From positions 3,793,501 through 3,857,500 of the forward strand of contig JAIGNY010004447.1 in assembly GCA_020152595.1 (NCBI GenBank): DNA of 64,000 bases, given 5' to 3'. Both the position numbers and the translations under genes were made by a program. Below the pieces are notes generated by a model, which saw nothing but the letters and a program-made list of their open reading frames with translations, did not search any database and had not been told where the DNA came from. Source of the stretch: Chiridota heheva. Its lineage: Eukaryota > Echinodermata > Holothuroidea > Apodida > Chiridotidae. Within the stretch, counting starts at the first letter, position 1. Each line of letters opens with the position of its first letter. Shown in pieces: positions 47,501 through 59,741 of this stretch.

Positions 47501-48280
47501 TGGAATTGTTAGTTGAGAAGAAAGAATCAGAGAATTTCATGAAGTCACAAGTGTCACACACCCAGGTACAGCTAGAATGCATGAGATCGCTGTATTTTGA
47601 GTCGTCAATGCTACAACACTTACTGTGGATCCATAGATCACAATTGTCACACTGTACTTCTTTTTCGGATCTCCTACACTGGAGTCCACACAGGCCACAA
47701 GGTGCCAAACATTCTGAACAAAACCAATCATCAGATGATGATGCAAGAGTATTGTAAGCTGCATTACCAATGCCTGACACTTATATGAACCCACGAGTCA
47801 CAATCATCACAACAAATACCTTTCTGGTTATTTTTGACAGATTTATTGCTTTGTTTGCAAGGATATTTTGGGGAGGGTCCAAGATTGCTTTCAATATCAC
47901 CAGAAAGGGTAAGGAATAAAAGAAGTAATTTTTTCCTGCGTGAGTTGAATTTTGACAATTTCCAACTTGATTTGTACATTTGTAATTGCCCATTGATACA
48001 AAGATAAGTTGCAAGTGAGTGATTTGAATAATCACTAGAGCCAAACAAGACATGGTAACCAGTTCCTGGGGCGTTTAGAGGCAAATTTGATGCCTGAGAT
48101 GAATGAGGTTGCGACGAATACAAGAAGTTTAGAGAGTCAGAGACTTGGGAGTATGTTAACAGGAACAATACAGGGAAGGCGAGGTTGTGAGTGAGAATGA
48201 ACATGATTGATGGCAAGAAGAATTGATATACTTGACAAACAGGAAATACAGACAGGTAGAGCAAATAGACACTTGTCATT
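44590..48280 (-). mobile_element. CR1-like LINE, nearly full length, with PHD fingers and 2A-like motif
   Basis: Read 5' to 3' on the minus strand. ORF start region with GDIESNLGP, a 2A-like peptide (47875-47901). PHD-type zinc fingers, GICCDDCDSWVHIS, WFCSECLAPCGLC, CDNCDLWIHSKC and SCTWVCDTCDF (47.4-47.85 kb, one frameshift). APE-type endonuclease with YGGVL, IGTFYRPSHND, ILASDFNQPNIDW, ILDLVFTNN and GINGHDIVEL (46.3-47.4 kb). Reverse transcriptase with YRPVSLT, LDFSEAFDKVPHQ, SGVPQGTLLGPLLF and FADD (45700-45711). The C-terminal domain ends near 44610. Several stops and frameshifts; split by a SINE at 45094-45369. The domain set matches CR1/L2-group elements described from sea urchin. Confidence 0.9.
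45082..45381 (+). mobile_element. tRNA-derived SINE, family 1, with 12-bp target duplication
   Basis: The SINE body is 45094-45369, flanked by GTCGGTAGGACA at 45082-45093 and 45370-45381. It begins ACCTACTGTGGTGTAGCGGT (A-box region), has the B-box GGGTTCAAGCCTGG and ends with a (TCG)n tail. It is inserted in the LINE ORF2 just after the codons for RNLSNCP; removing body plus one duplication restores the LINE frame. A second copy lies inverted at 30.6 kb. Confidence 0.93.
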
Positions 48281-50515
48281 CGATTGGGCTTCTTTGCTGC
48301 GTGACTTAGATCCTTCTAAAGCATGGGGTGTTTTCCGAACTTTAGTCTTAGAGGGGGTAACGTAGCTTTGTGTCTTTAAAGAAAGTCTGTAGGCGTAATC
48401 GGCCAGTATGGATGTCTCGGGAGGTTTTGCAGGCTGTTCGGGAAAAGAAGAAGTTGTGGCGTTGTTATAAACAGTGGGTGTCATGCGGAGCTTGCTAGGT
48501 ATAAGGTTCATGAAAAGTTCACAAAGGGTTTGATAAGAGATACTAAAATGCTTTTTGTAAAACGTTTGATAAGAGATACTAGAATGCTTTTTGTAAAACG
48601 TTTGTTTAAAGATGTTAAGATTGATCCTAAGTCGTTTTATTCTTATGTTCGCTCAAAGCAAAAAAAACTAAGAAGGTTGTTGGCCCCCTTCAGGGTAATA
48701 ATGGTGCTACTATCAATAGTGGTAAGGATATGGCTGAGGTTTTGAATGACTACTTTGTGTCTGTTTTTACTAAGGAGTCCCCTGCTAATGATGTTGTGCA
48801 CTATCTTAGTGTGCACTCTCCAGTATTCATTAAGAATGTTGATTTTTTAGTTAGTGTTGTGTCTAAAAAGTTGAAGGGTTTGAACTCAAATAAAGCACCC
48901 GGTCCAGATCACAGGTGTTACTAGCGTTATGGCAACCTTTATATATATGTATTGAGTATATAGGTTGCCATAACGCTAGGGACACCTGTGGTCGAGATGG
49001 TATACATTATGCTCCATTACGTGAGTGTTCTTTCTGTTCCCCTAAGTATTATCTTTTCAAAGTGTTCCTATTGATTGGAGAATTGCTAATGTCACTCCTA
49101 CTTAAAAAAAAAAGTGACCACAGTTTGCCCTGTAACTATAGGCCAGTGAGTCTTGCTTGTGTTGTGTGCAAGGTCATGGAGTCCATTGTTAAGGATGTTG
49201 TTTCAGATCATTTACTGGTCAATAATTTGTTGAATTTGTCCCAGCATGTGTTATTGCCTAAGAGGTCTTGTGTTTCTAATTTATTGGAGTTTCTTGATGA
49301 TGCTACTAAATTAGTTGATTCTGGTCATAATGTGGATGTTATCTATTTAGATTTCCAAAAAAGCATTTAATAAGGTTCCATTTGGCAGGCTCATGATGAA
49401 AACAAGAGCACTTGGTGTGGAGGGAAAGTGTGCCAGTTGGATATATTCTTAGTTAACAGGTCACAAAGAGTTGTTGTTAATAATGAAGTATCTCAATGGA
49501 AGAAGGTTACAAGTGGTGTTCCTCAGGGCTCTGTATTGGGTCCGCTTCCTTTCTTAATCTTCATTAATGATATTAATGTTTCCCTTGGTTCCAGGATTTG
49601 TAAATTTGCTGATGACACTAAGCCTTACAGGATTGTTGATGATGCTAGGGATTCTTCACTTTTGCAAATTGATCTGGATAAGTCAGTTTCTTGGTCCCAA
49701 ACATGGCAGATGTCATTCAATGTTGATATATGCAAAGTTATTTATTTTGATCAGAGCAATTTGGCTTTTGATTACTGCATGAATGGTTCAAATCTTGGTT
49801 GTGTTAAGAAAGGGATCTAGGTGTTGTCATTACTAGCAACCTGAAATCTTCTAAACAGTGTGCTTTAGCAGCTGCACTGAAGGGCAAATAGGATGCTTGG
49901 TTTGATTAAAAGAAATTTGTATTTTCTTGGTGGGGAGGTTGTTCTTAATTTGTATAAGCAGTTAGTCAGGCCTCATCTTGAGTATGGTATTCAGGCTTGG
50001 AGTCCCTTTTATAAGAAAGATAAGTTCATTTTGGAGCAGGTTCAGCGAAGAGCCACTAGACTTATTCCCGAAGTAAGGAATCTTTCTTATGAATCTAGGT
50101 TGCAAATTCTTGGTTTGACCACGCTTGAGTTGAGAAGAGTACTGTACGTGGCGATATAAATCAGGTTTTTAAGTTCCTATCTGGTAGTGATGCTTTGACT
50201 TCCTATTATTTCTTGCATGTTTCAGCTAATCCTCGTGTGACACGTGGTAACAGTTTGGAGTTGACCAAAGAGTTCTCACGGAGTGATATTCGGCGTTTTA
50301 GCTTTACGCAAAGAGTTGTTAATGAGTGAAATGGTTTGCCTGAGTGGGTAGTTAGCTCAAATTCTGTTCATAATTTCAAAGTCAACATTGATTAGTTCTT
50401 TAACTCTGGGCGTCTTTGACTTCTTTTTTTGTGTGGTGGTGGTGGTGGTGTTCGTTTGGGCTTTTCATGGGGGGAATAACCCTTCTTAGCCCGTAATATG
50501 GTTATGTTATGTCAC
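48260..50515 (+). mobile_element. CR1-like LINE, 5'-truncated, same family as 2.3 and 10.1 kb
   Basis: Starts inside the linker after the endonuclease (RPVWMSREVLQAVREKKKLW), then LKGLNSNKAPGPD, YRPVSLACVVCKVMESIVKD, VIYLDFQK (motif A), SGVPQGSVLGPLPF (motif B), FADDTKPYRIVDD (motif C, 49605-49616), the C-terminal EQVQRRATRLIPEVRN, and the 3' UTR ending near 50515. An extra A in the A-run of motif A and several other shifts and stops inactivate it. Residues RDTKMLFVKRL are tandemly duplicated at 48530-48600. It stands head to head with the LINE on the minus strand at 48.28 kb. Confidence 0.9.
48906..48998. mobile_element. 85-bp foldback (MITE-like) insertion in LINE reverse transcriptase
   Basis: Arms 48907-48938 and 48962-48993 are inverted copies (29 of 32 bases), core CTAGCGTTATGGCAACCT, around an AT-rich loop. 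It interrupts the LINE between KAPGPD and DGIHYAPL. AGAT stands on both sides (48906-48909 and 48995-48998), and deleting 89 bp restores the reading frame, so a 4-bp target duplication is likely. Confidence 0.8.
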
Positions 50516-50581
50516 AATCACATTAAAAGATAAGTTCAGTGGCCTAACAAAGTTCTTGGGTATAGGAACCAAGGGGTTACT

Positions 50582-51178
50582 GCAGGCAAAGGCGAGATAT
50601 GCCTACCATATCTGTGTGTGTGTAGGAGTGGGGGAGGAGGAGGAGGGGGAAGGGGAGGTGAAAAACACAAATAACACTAAGATACAAAATTTTACCATAC
50701 AAAGGATATAGATTTGGAGAAAAAATCCCGCCTATGACTGCAGCACGCCCCCCTCACTTTTATCAAATGACAAAAGTGTCCCCTTTTCAAGATGAACTTT
50801 GCCCCTTTTGTAGATGATAAATTTCCCTTTTCTATATGAAAGGTGCATTAAAATGATCTAAATGTATTTTTTAGGCAGGCAAAGGCGGGATATGCCTACC
50901 ATATCTGTGTGTAAAAGTGGGGAGCGGAGGAAGGAAGGGGGTGGGGAGCGGAGGGGGTGGGAGGTGAAAAACACAAATAACACTAAGATACAACATTTTA
51001 TAATACAAAGGATATACATTTGGAGAAAAATCCGCCTATGACTGCAACATTCCCTCCCACTTTTATCAAATGACAAAAGTGTCCCCTTTTCAAAATAAAC
51101 TTTGCCCCTTTTGTAGATGATAACTTTCCCTTTTCTATATGAAAGGTGCATTAAAATGATCCGAATGTATCATTTTAG
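50582..51178. repeat. ~295-bp tandem duplication
   Basis: Two copies starting GCAGGCAAAGGCGRGATATG (50582 and 50875), each with a G-rich stretch, AACACAAATAACACTAAGAT and AAAGTGTCCCCTTTTCAA. Similar phrases near 29.99 and 17.9 kb suggest an interspersed repeat family. Confidence 0.85.
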
Positions 51179-51204
51179 AAAAACTGCTTTGTTAGATGTT
51201 AGAG

Positions 51205-52960
51205 CAAATCAAAAGTGACATGTTGTTTTATAGGTTATACTTTCGTATAATAGATACGTTTTGAAATGACTCCAATTTGATGGGAAGTGCCCTAGCTCCC
51301 ATCCTTCACCAAAGGGTGACATGTGTTCATACATGTCACCCTTGGTGAAGGATGACATGTATGAAGACATGTCACCCTTGGTGAAGGATGACATGAACAT
51401 TTTGTGGAGGGAGATAGATATACAGATGGCCTGAAGGTCGGTGTGCACATGAACAGGGTTGTGTGGGATATCGTGTCTAACGAGAATGGAGACGCCCCCA
51501 CAGGCCCTGTCGGCGTCCACTTGATGTTTGTGATAGCAAGCGAAGTTGTTGAGGGAGTAATGGTTGGTGGCTTTCAAGGTTTCTTGTAGGCAGAAGACGA
51601 CCGGGTTGAAGGTGGTGGCCAGAAGGTCAATATCTTTAGAATTGGCCTTAAGGCTCCTTATGTTCCGTTGTATGATGTTGTGAATGTTATTGTTATTGTT
51701 TATCTTGCACACCATTAGGAGGCAGGGGGTTATCTTGAGGAGGATTTGTTGGGTCTGAGCTGGTTTATTTTTTCTTTGGATTGGTCCCTGTTTCTTTGGG
51801 AACGGTTGTTTTTGAAAGTTGGACGAGAAGTATGTTCAGTAACCGAACAATCCATGTTCTCTTCCGTGTCATTTGTGTGGGTTTGGATGGTGGACTGTTT
51901 GTTTATTAGTTTGTTGCTTGTTGATTGGATAACTGTTAGCCAGGTTGGCTTGAGTTTGTTAGTATTAGAGGTGTTGGCGTATGGAATGGCGGGAGTCTTA
52001 GAGGAGGAAGGAAGGTTAGGGGAGAAGTGGTGGTGGTGGAGGTCGTTTGGGTAGTAGGTGTGGTTTGTTTGTTGTCAATGGTGATGGGCTTAGGACTGGG
52101 TAAGAAGAGCCAGGTGAGGTCTGTTTGGGTATGTGTGTCAGTTTTAGTTGTGTTAGAAAAGGGGGAGGGGGGGGGGGCAATATTGGTGTTGGAGTAGACT
52201 ACGCTCAAGTAGGATGGTTTAGCATGGAGTAAAGCAAGAAATTGCTTCCTGGCCTCTGGGTATGTGATGTTGGGATTAAGGGTTTTTAGTTTCGTAACTT
52301 GTTTTTCTTGGAGCCACGTGGAGCAGTCTTCAGAGAAGAAGGGATGGTTAGCTGAATGAGTACCACTGCAATTTGTGCAGTGCGGGGTGCTGGTGCAGGA
52401 GGTGCTGTCGTGGTCTAGGGCTCCATAGTTGCCACAGCGCGCTTGGCTGCGGGAGGAGTTTTTTCCATGGCCATACCTCTGGCACTTATGGCAACGGAGG
52501 GGGTTTGGGGATATAAGGGATTTTTATGTAGCCTGCTGTGATGTGAGAAGGGAGAGTTGGTGTGGAAAATGGTGTTTGTGGGTGTTTCGGTACCGTCTCT
52601 CTTGAGGACGAGACGACGGGCTTCTGTGACGTTTTGGCTTGTCAATTCATTTAAGAGGTCTTCATCATTTAGGTAGGCCAGGTCCCTGGATCTGACCACA
52701 CCTTTGCTGTAGTTTAGGGAACGGTGGGGGTGACGGTAACGTCAATACCAGTATTGGCTAGGGTTTTGGTGTTGAGGAGGGTGGTAGCTTGAGTGTCTCT
52801 GGTGCAGTGCACCAGAAGATCGCCGGATCTGATGGTGGAGACTTTGGGGAGGGTACCGATAAGGCCTTGGAGTGCCTTGTGGATTAGGAAAGGGGAAACT
52901 TTTTTGAAACTATTTTCGTATTATAAGAATTTTAGGGATTAGGGCTAAATAATGGCAGAA
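51205..52960 (-). mobile_element. I-like LINE 5' half: ORF1 with zinc knuckles and ORF2 endonuclease start
   Basis: On the minus strand ORF1 reads KKVSPFLIHKALQGLIGTLP, STIRSGDLLVHC, RSRDLAYLNDEDLLNEL, then three CCHC-type knuckle regions (CHKCQRYGHGKN, CGNYGALDHDSTSC, CTNCSGTHSANHPFFSEDC). The first has Ser for its fourth ligand and the second has Tyr for Cys. ORF2 starts at 51715 (MVCKINNNNN) with IIQRNIRSLKAN, VVFCLQET (catalytic Glu) and GGVSILVRHDIPH, an APE endonuclease N-terminus, and stops near 51394 at a foldback repeat. Loss of the 3' rather than the 5' part is unusual for a LINE. Frameshifts present. Confidence 0.87.
51301..51394. repeat. Foldback repeat at the broken end of the I-like LINE
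   Basis: ATCCTTCACCAAAGGGTGAC plus ATGT (51301-51324) is followed after 6 bases by its inverse with one base bulged (51331-51353), then a second direct copy of ACATGTCACCCTTGGTGAAG at 51368-51390. Confidence 0.85.
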
Positions 52961-53429
52961 GCGTTTCGTCAAAGTGAAAAAAAAAAAAAAAAACCTTTAT
53001 TCGCAGAGGTAGAGGCTGATAAGTCTGCTACCGTTAACAATAAACTAACTTTTGGTTGAAATTAAATCGAGGAATAAAATTGATAAAGAATTAGTTTGTT
53101 CTTATAAGGAAAATCCAAAAAAAAAATGGGTAAATTTGTCCATGATAAAGAGGGCAAATTGGTTTTCCCAAAACCATTGAGAATTTTTTAGAGAGAATAG
53201 GCAACAGTTTGAAGATGCTCTGTCTAAACAATATGATGAATTAGAGCATTTAAAACACAATTTACAATAAAATTGTAGAAGAAAAAAGGTTATAGATAAA
53301 AATGGAAACCAGGAAATTAAGAAAAAGATATCTATCTCAGAACAAAGTTAGTGGAAATGCCTACTAACGAATCAACTCCTAAAACAACGATTAAACTTAT
53401 GAAAGATATTGAGGAAAAATATGAATATA

Positions 53430-53670
53430 TATTTAAATAGTCTGGTAGTGTAATTCTTAATATCACAAATAACTATATAGATATTGTACAATTTAAACCG
53501 TTATATGGTTCAAAGTTAGTCCAATCCCATAACTTATATATAATAAAAATGTGCATTAAATATCTAAAATAAAGATAAATGTTTTCTTTGGTCAATTCTT
53601 ACAAATCTTCATCTGCTAGAGATTATTAAAGGTAGTCTCTGATTACAAAAAAACATGAACACAAAATTAA
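53430..53670 (+). pseudogene. Polinton (Maverick) DNA polymerase B fragment, segment 1
   Basis: Plus-strand pieces in two to three frames resemble the region before the polymerase's exonuclease domain in Polinton protein-primed DNA polymerases: VQFKPLYGSKLVQSHNLYI and INVFFGQFLQIF. Shifts and stops are frequent, so this is a dead copy. Upstream DNA to about 52.97 kb is AT-rich with runs of A and short open pieces (GKFVHDKEGKLVFPKPLRI) and may belong to the same element. The gene is cut here by the LINE at 53.68-55.0 kb. Confidence 0.65.
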
Positions 53671-53677
53671 AACATGA

Positions 53678-54997
53678 AGAGGACATGAACGCCAACCAAG
53701 CATAAAAAGTATGTATCAGTAAAAAATATCTATAAAAAAATAGTCAGTAATACAAGTGTTTAGTGGGTTTAGCTTTAAAACAGTTGAGACTTGGTGCATG
53801 TACAATGTCTGACGGTAAAGCATTCCAGTCCTTTAGTGTGTGAGGGAAGAAAGAGTGTTTATATACATTCTTTTTAGCATAGGGAACCTGGAAATTAAGG
53901 TCATGATTATTTCTTGTATTAGTTCTGACGGTGGGGGTAAGTTCATCTTTATTGATGGCGACAAGATTGTTATTGATTTTATATAGCATATGTAGCTGGG
54001 TGTTATATCTTCTTGTTTTTAGCAGAGGCCAATCTAATTTATAAAGCATGTTTCTTACACTAGATTTATGAGAGTTTTCTGCCATACAGAATTGGCTGCT
54101 CTCCTTTGAATAGATTTAAGTTTATCCACATCGCACTGGCGATGGGGATCCCAGACTGCTGATGCGTACTCAAGTACTGGCCTGACTAGAGCTTTATAAG
54201 CAGTGGATTTAACGTCAGTTTTAACGGACAGTTTGAGAGGTTACGTTTTAATAGGCCAAGTATAGAGTTAAGCTTTCTTGGTTATGTTATGTATATGTTT
54301 CCCCCATCTATGTTTATTATCAATTTCAACACCTAGGTATGGGTGGGAGTTGACATGTTTTAGTGGCTGGTTGCATAAGGTATAAACAGGTGATTTAAAG
54401 CATTTCTTAGAGGAAATTGACAAGATGTGGCATTTAGAGGGGTCAAAATTCATTTACCATTTGTTTTGCCATTGTTCAAGTTTGTTAAGATAATCTTGGA
54501 GGATTTGTTGGTCAGAGGGATTATCAATTGTTCTGTACACAAGGCACTCATCAGCACACAGTCTAACTGTGCTGTTTATATTATCAGGGATGTCATTTAC
54601 AAATAAAAGGAAAAGTAATGGACCTAAAACAGTACCTTGTGGCACACTGGATAAAACCTCTTTAGAATCAGAGATTTCACCATCACAGACAACACGCTGG
54701 ATGCAGTTGTTGAGGAATGATGCAAACCAGGCCAGGAGATTTCCATCAATTCCATAGGCGGAAAGTTTGGATAACAGGCGCTGGTGTAAGACTTTATCAA
54801 AGGCTTTTGAGAAGTCAAAAATAGCCATGGAGACGTTACTGTTTTGGTCAATTTGTTTAGAGATATCATTTATTGTTAAGAGGAGTTGTGTTTCAGTTGA
54901 TCTTTTTGCATGAAAGCCATGTTGTAAATCAGTAAAGATATTATGTTCATCAAGGAATTTCATCACATGTGAGTGGATTATATGCTCAAGGATTTAA
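53678..54997 (-). mobile_element. CR1-like LINE, 5'-truncated second copy, inserted in the Polinton
   Basis: About 90 percent alike to the LINE at 44.6-48.3 kb over reverse transcriptase and the C-terminus. Contains LQHGFHAKRSTETQLLL, DFSKAFDKVLHQ and SSVPQGTVLGPLLF. The catalytic FADD is changed to CADE (54547-54558), which removes the second aspartate. A stop separates NKW from MNFDPSKCHILS. The C-terminal part ends at 53744 (KPTKHLYY) and the 3' UTR near 53678 (GAGGACATGAACGCCAACC). It lacks the SINE found in the other copy. Confidence 0.92.
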
Positions 54998-55004
54998 GTA
55001 CAAA

Positions 55005-55550
55005 TGATGAGATGTCACTATACTCTCATAACTAAATTTAATAGTTTATTTCATTCTATTTCTAAAGCTAGTCAGCAAAAAAATTTTGCGATTGATGTAA
55101 TCAACATTTCACTTCTGAAAAAATACAAGTTGATCATCGTGAGAATTGTATAAACATACAAAGAATGTTACCCAACCAAAAACGGGCATGCCAGGAAACA
55201 TACTTAAATTTTCAAACAACAGAAATATGGAAAAAGCACCATTTGTCATTAATGCAGATTTCAAATGCTTTCTTTAACGGAGCCAAAAAGCCACTAAATC
55301 CCTGGAGTCGGAGCCAGCAGGCGGCTCAATGCGAGGCTCCAGTGCCAAAACTAAAATAACCTGTGAGCGCAAGGTTTGTAGTTATTTGCATATGGTTGTA
55401 CTAAATGGTGAGATATTCTATCAGGAATCATTCACAGCTACAACAAAAGAGGAATTGGAAAATCTTGAATCAAAGTTTTTACATTCATTATCAGCAACTT
55501 ATAAGAAAACAAGAAACCACATAATAGCAAATGAACAAGTTTTGTTTGTT
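55005..55550 (+). pseudogene. Polinton DNA polymerase B fragment, segment 2
   Basis: Continues the polymerase after the LINE insertion. HYTLITKFNSLF and FTSEKIQVDHRENC correspond to the zinc-finger-like segment typical of Polinton polymerases. ILKFSNNRNMEKAPFVINAD corresponds to the exonuclease start (usual form APFVIYADFE, carrying the Exo I acidic pair). A longer open stretch ends KTRNHIIANEQVLF. Stops and at least two frameshifts are present. It is cut at 55.55 kb by an I-like LINE fragment. Confidence 0.75.
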
Positions 55551-56205
55551 TGATGAGAGTTGAACGGCACCACAACAGCAAGGGTCAAATTGTGCCTGAG
55601 AGGTTAGATCATTCCAGAGGTAGGAAGGAGAGTAAACAGGGGGAGATTGAGAGAAACATGAGAACTAAAAGCCAGAAAGCTGGGATCGAGAGAGGTGTAT
55701 GGGTGAAAAAATGATGTAGAGAGAGAGGGGGTGGGGAAAGAGGACTAAATATGGTTGTAGAGGGAAGCATGATGAAGGAAAGAGATAATTTTATCCCAAG
55801 GTTTTTTTTTGGAGGAGCTCGGCTATTGAGTTGTGGGCAGTGAGGTGAGCTCTGGGAAAGTTGTACTGGGGGCAAGCAAGGAGAATGTGATGGACTGTGA
55901 GGGTGCAATGCCAATTGTTGCAGAGGAGGGGGGGAGAGCCAATAAGAAGGTGGGGTGAGTGAGATGGGTGTGACCTATTCTAAGGCAGGTAATGTGGATG
56001 TTGTCGACACGGGATAGGTTGTGAATGGTGGGTTTGATCGGAATGGTGGACTGGATGATGTGGAGTTAGTTATCAATTTTGGAGTCCCATGAGGTTTGCC
56101 AGCGGCCACGAACAAGGTAAGAGATAAGCGGTTTGATGTCAGAAAGGAAAAAGAATTAGTAATGACTCCAGACAATGAAAGAATATTCAACAAAACAACA
56201 ACTTA
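55545..56205 (-). mobile_element. I-like LINE 3' end fragment, inserted in the Polinton
   Basis: Minus strand reads DIKPLISYLVRGRWQTSWDS, then RIGHTHLTHPLL, CNNWHCTLTVHHILLACPQY: the post-RNase H tail with a zinc-knuckle-like CxxxxC-LTV-HIL-C motif seen in I/Jockey-type elements. The 3' end (TTTGTTTG near 55545) matches the 3' end of the related fragment at 62.6 kb. Confidence 0.85.
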
Positions 56206-56765
56206 ATGGATATGTAAGACACGTAAATTAGGACAAGACAGCCCCATCGTAAAGTTTGAGATCATAATCACTTTACTGGCAAGTTCCCCAGCACAGCGAA
56301 TGATATATGTAATAGAAAAGTTCGTATAGAGAAAGATTATAAAAATATACCAGTATTTTTTCACAACCTAAAAGGTTTTGATGCTCACATTATCATTTCT
56401 TCTTTACATAATGAAGAATAAATAAGTATACACCTGTATTCCTCACAACTACGAAAAATATCTGGGATATAAAATTTACTGTCCAAATGGTACACTAGTA
56501 TTTAAAGACACTCCAATTGATGTCGCTTCTTTGGACCAACTTGTGAAAAATCTGTATGAAAATGGTGAAGGTAAGGAGAAGTTCCATTTTCTTGACCAGT
56601 TACCAACATCGGCTGACTTTGATAAGAAAACACAGGAATTGAATTTATTGTTAAACGAACATCACCTGCCTCCAATCGAAGAATTTTATGACCGTTTGAA
56701 TAATTAAAGAATGTACACCAGATGAAGTTAGTCCCAGCCATGGGAAAAAGAACACAAAATGTGCA
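56206..56765 (+). pseudogene. Polinton DNA polymerase B fragment, segment 3
   Basis: Resumes the polymerase: CKTRKLGQDSPIVK, DHNHFTGKFPSTANDICN (usual form RDHCHxTGxxRGxAHxxCN), VFFHNLKGFDAHIII (Exo II region, FHNLxGYDxH), then DQLVKNLYENGEGKEKFHFL and LPPIEEFYDRLNN. The frame changes near 56245 and 56420 and stops at 56706. Sequence past 56.77 kb no longer matches. Together the three segments show one decayed polymerase gene opened by two LINE insertions. Confidence 0.78.
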
Positions 56766-58077
56766 AAAACCAACTTTCTATATTAGGTAAGGAGTTACCA
56801 AATTTATGACTATTCTTTGAAATTTCTTAAGTTTTTCCTTAAAAATATCCAATTTTTCCCTGAAAATCAATGAATTTTTTGCTCAATATATCCAACATTT
56901 CCCTCAAAATTTCTACTGAAGTATTTGCTTAAAATATCTCACATTTTCCTAAAAATGTTCAACTTTTTCCTCAAAATATCCATGAAGCAATATCTTTCCT
57001 TAGGAGAAACGGTCCGTCAATCATTCACAGTTATTGCACACATCACTTCAGGCACAACAATTTTTATCACCAGTTTGCAAACAAATTGTTCCCACTAAGA
57101 AACTTAACACAGATGAGTGATATCAATATCAAAAGTGCCCTGATTACTCTTCACTAGCTGTTGTAATCTTATATACACAGATAGCCCTGGGCTACTTGAC
57201 TGTGGTTTGCATGGGGTTGGCAGATAAACAATCATTGTTTTGAATGGAAACACAATACACTGAACAGGAAGTTGGGTTAGTAATTGCCACACCTGAATTT
57301 TCAGGATTAAGCCAGGTGCCGGGTGTGGGTAGGCTTAAAGAGAAATTTTTCAGCATGTCTGACTTTCCCTCACAATTTTTGACTTGAAATACATTCTCAG
57401 GCTACTTGGGGAAGCTATTTACTACTTAAGCGATTTCAATATCTTGAAATAAGGAATTATCAGTCACCTTCCAATATTACATTTTTATACAGCATAAAAT
57501 GTTGGAAATTCCATGAGTCACATTGGCAGGATATATCACAATTGTCTCTAGCAAGAGCTCAATGGTTATGATTAAATACGGATTGAATGCACAATGACCA
57601 TGCAATCTTAGCTTCAATTATGGTGAACCTTGCCGAAATGAAATGTTATCATAAACATGATACAAGTACTTTATCTCGTCTAATCCAGAAAACTAAAATT
57701 CTCACCTTGAAGCACTATTGGCATGCAGCTGTGTGACTCAACAAGAGCAACTTTTTAGTCACACAAAGTGCTGCTGAGTTAAAAGAAGTAAAACATAATG
57801 ATGAGTAATAAAGACAGACCCATTGCTTCATAAAACCAGAGTTTATTTACAAAACATTTATCACTTTTCACAATCAGGCAAACAAAGGAATGTTGGATTT
57901 GTAATTTCTTCTTACATCTGACTTGTAGTCCTCTAAAAGTTACAAAATGTGAATGACATTATGTTCAGTTTAAAAAAAAAAGGTTGTAAAAATATGTAGC
58001 ACATATTGCACCTATGGGTAAGAATGGAGTACTTTGGATCAACAGACTTAAAAGTTCAACATGCTTGTAATTTAATC
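56766..58077. other. Intergenic sequence, no gene recognised
   Basis: AT-rich. 56800-56990 has a loose repeat of CCTTAAAATATCCAATTTTT-like phrases. Nothing coding was recognised. Confidence 0.5.
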
Positions 58078-59195
<1,118 letters not shown>

Positions 59196-59465
59196 CCTAG
59201 CTGTGCCTGGCTCTAGATTGAGATAACTCTCTGTAAATTTATCAATCAGGTTCAAAATATTTCTTAAATGGTAAAGAAGGACAGTTAACAACTTTAACCT
59301 GCAGATTGTGTGTTTTGCTGTCAAAATACAATGTTTTGATTTGCAATATAAGCCAATCAGTTTAATCAGTAAAATGTACACCTCCACATAAAACCATAGC
59401 AAAGGCATTTTCCCTGTTGTATAGCACCTGATATATAAAAGGAGTTCCAATTAATGCCCAATACA

Positions 59466-59585
59466 TGTGGGTTCAATTCCCGTCGCAAGCTATGTATTGT
59501 GTTCTGTCATGGACTGGTGTCCTATCCAGGGGAAGTCATGCGCTCTCACCGCTTATGCCAAGGAAACCTGGGATAAGCACATGTT
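59466..59585 (+). mobile_element. tRNA-derived SINE, family 2, partial copy in the PAN2 3' UTR region
   Basis: Has the B-box GGGTTCAATTCCCGTCGCAA, then GGACTGGTGTCCTATCCAGG and CAAGGAAACCTGGGATAAGC. The same blocks occur in the same order in the inverted copy at 63.4-63.6 kb, but a central ~60 bp and the A-box are missing here. Lies downstream of the PAN2 stop codon, antisense to the gene. Confidence 0.78.
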
Positions 59586-59741
59586 TCACAATTCCATTTT
59601 GCACTGAGATTTAAAATGACCCTTGATTGCTCCCATATGAGGTAAGCACCTAACATCAAACCACAGTACCCAGTTCTTTGTTGCACCAGGCTCACAAAAT
59701 GTTCCAGTTTCAATTCCAGGGTTGAGCAGCAAGCCCTCTTC

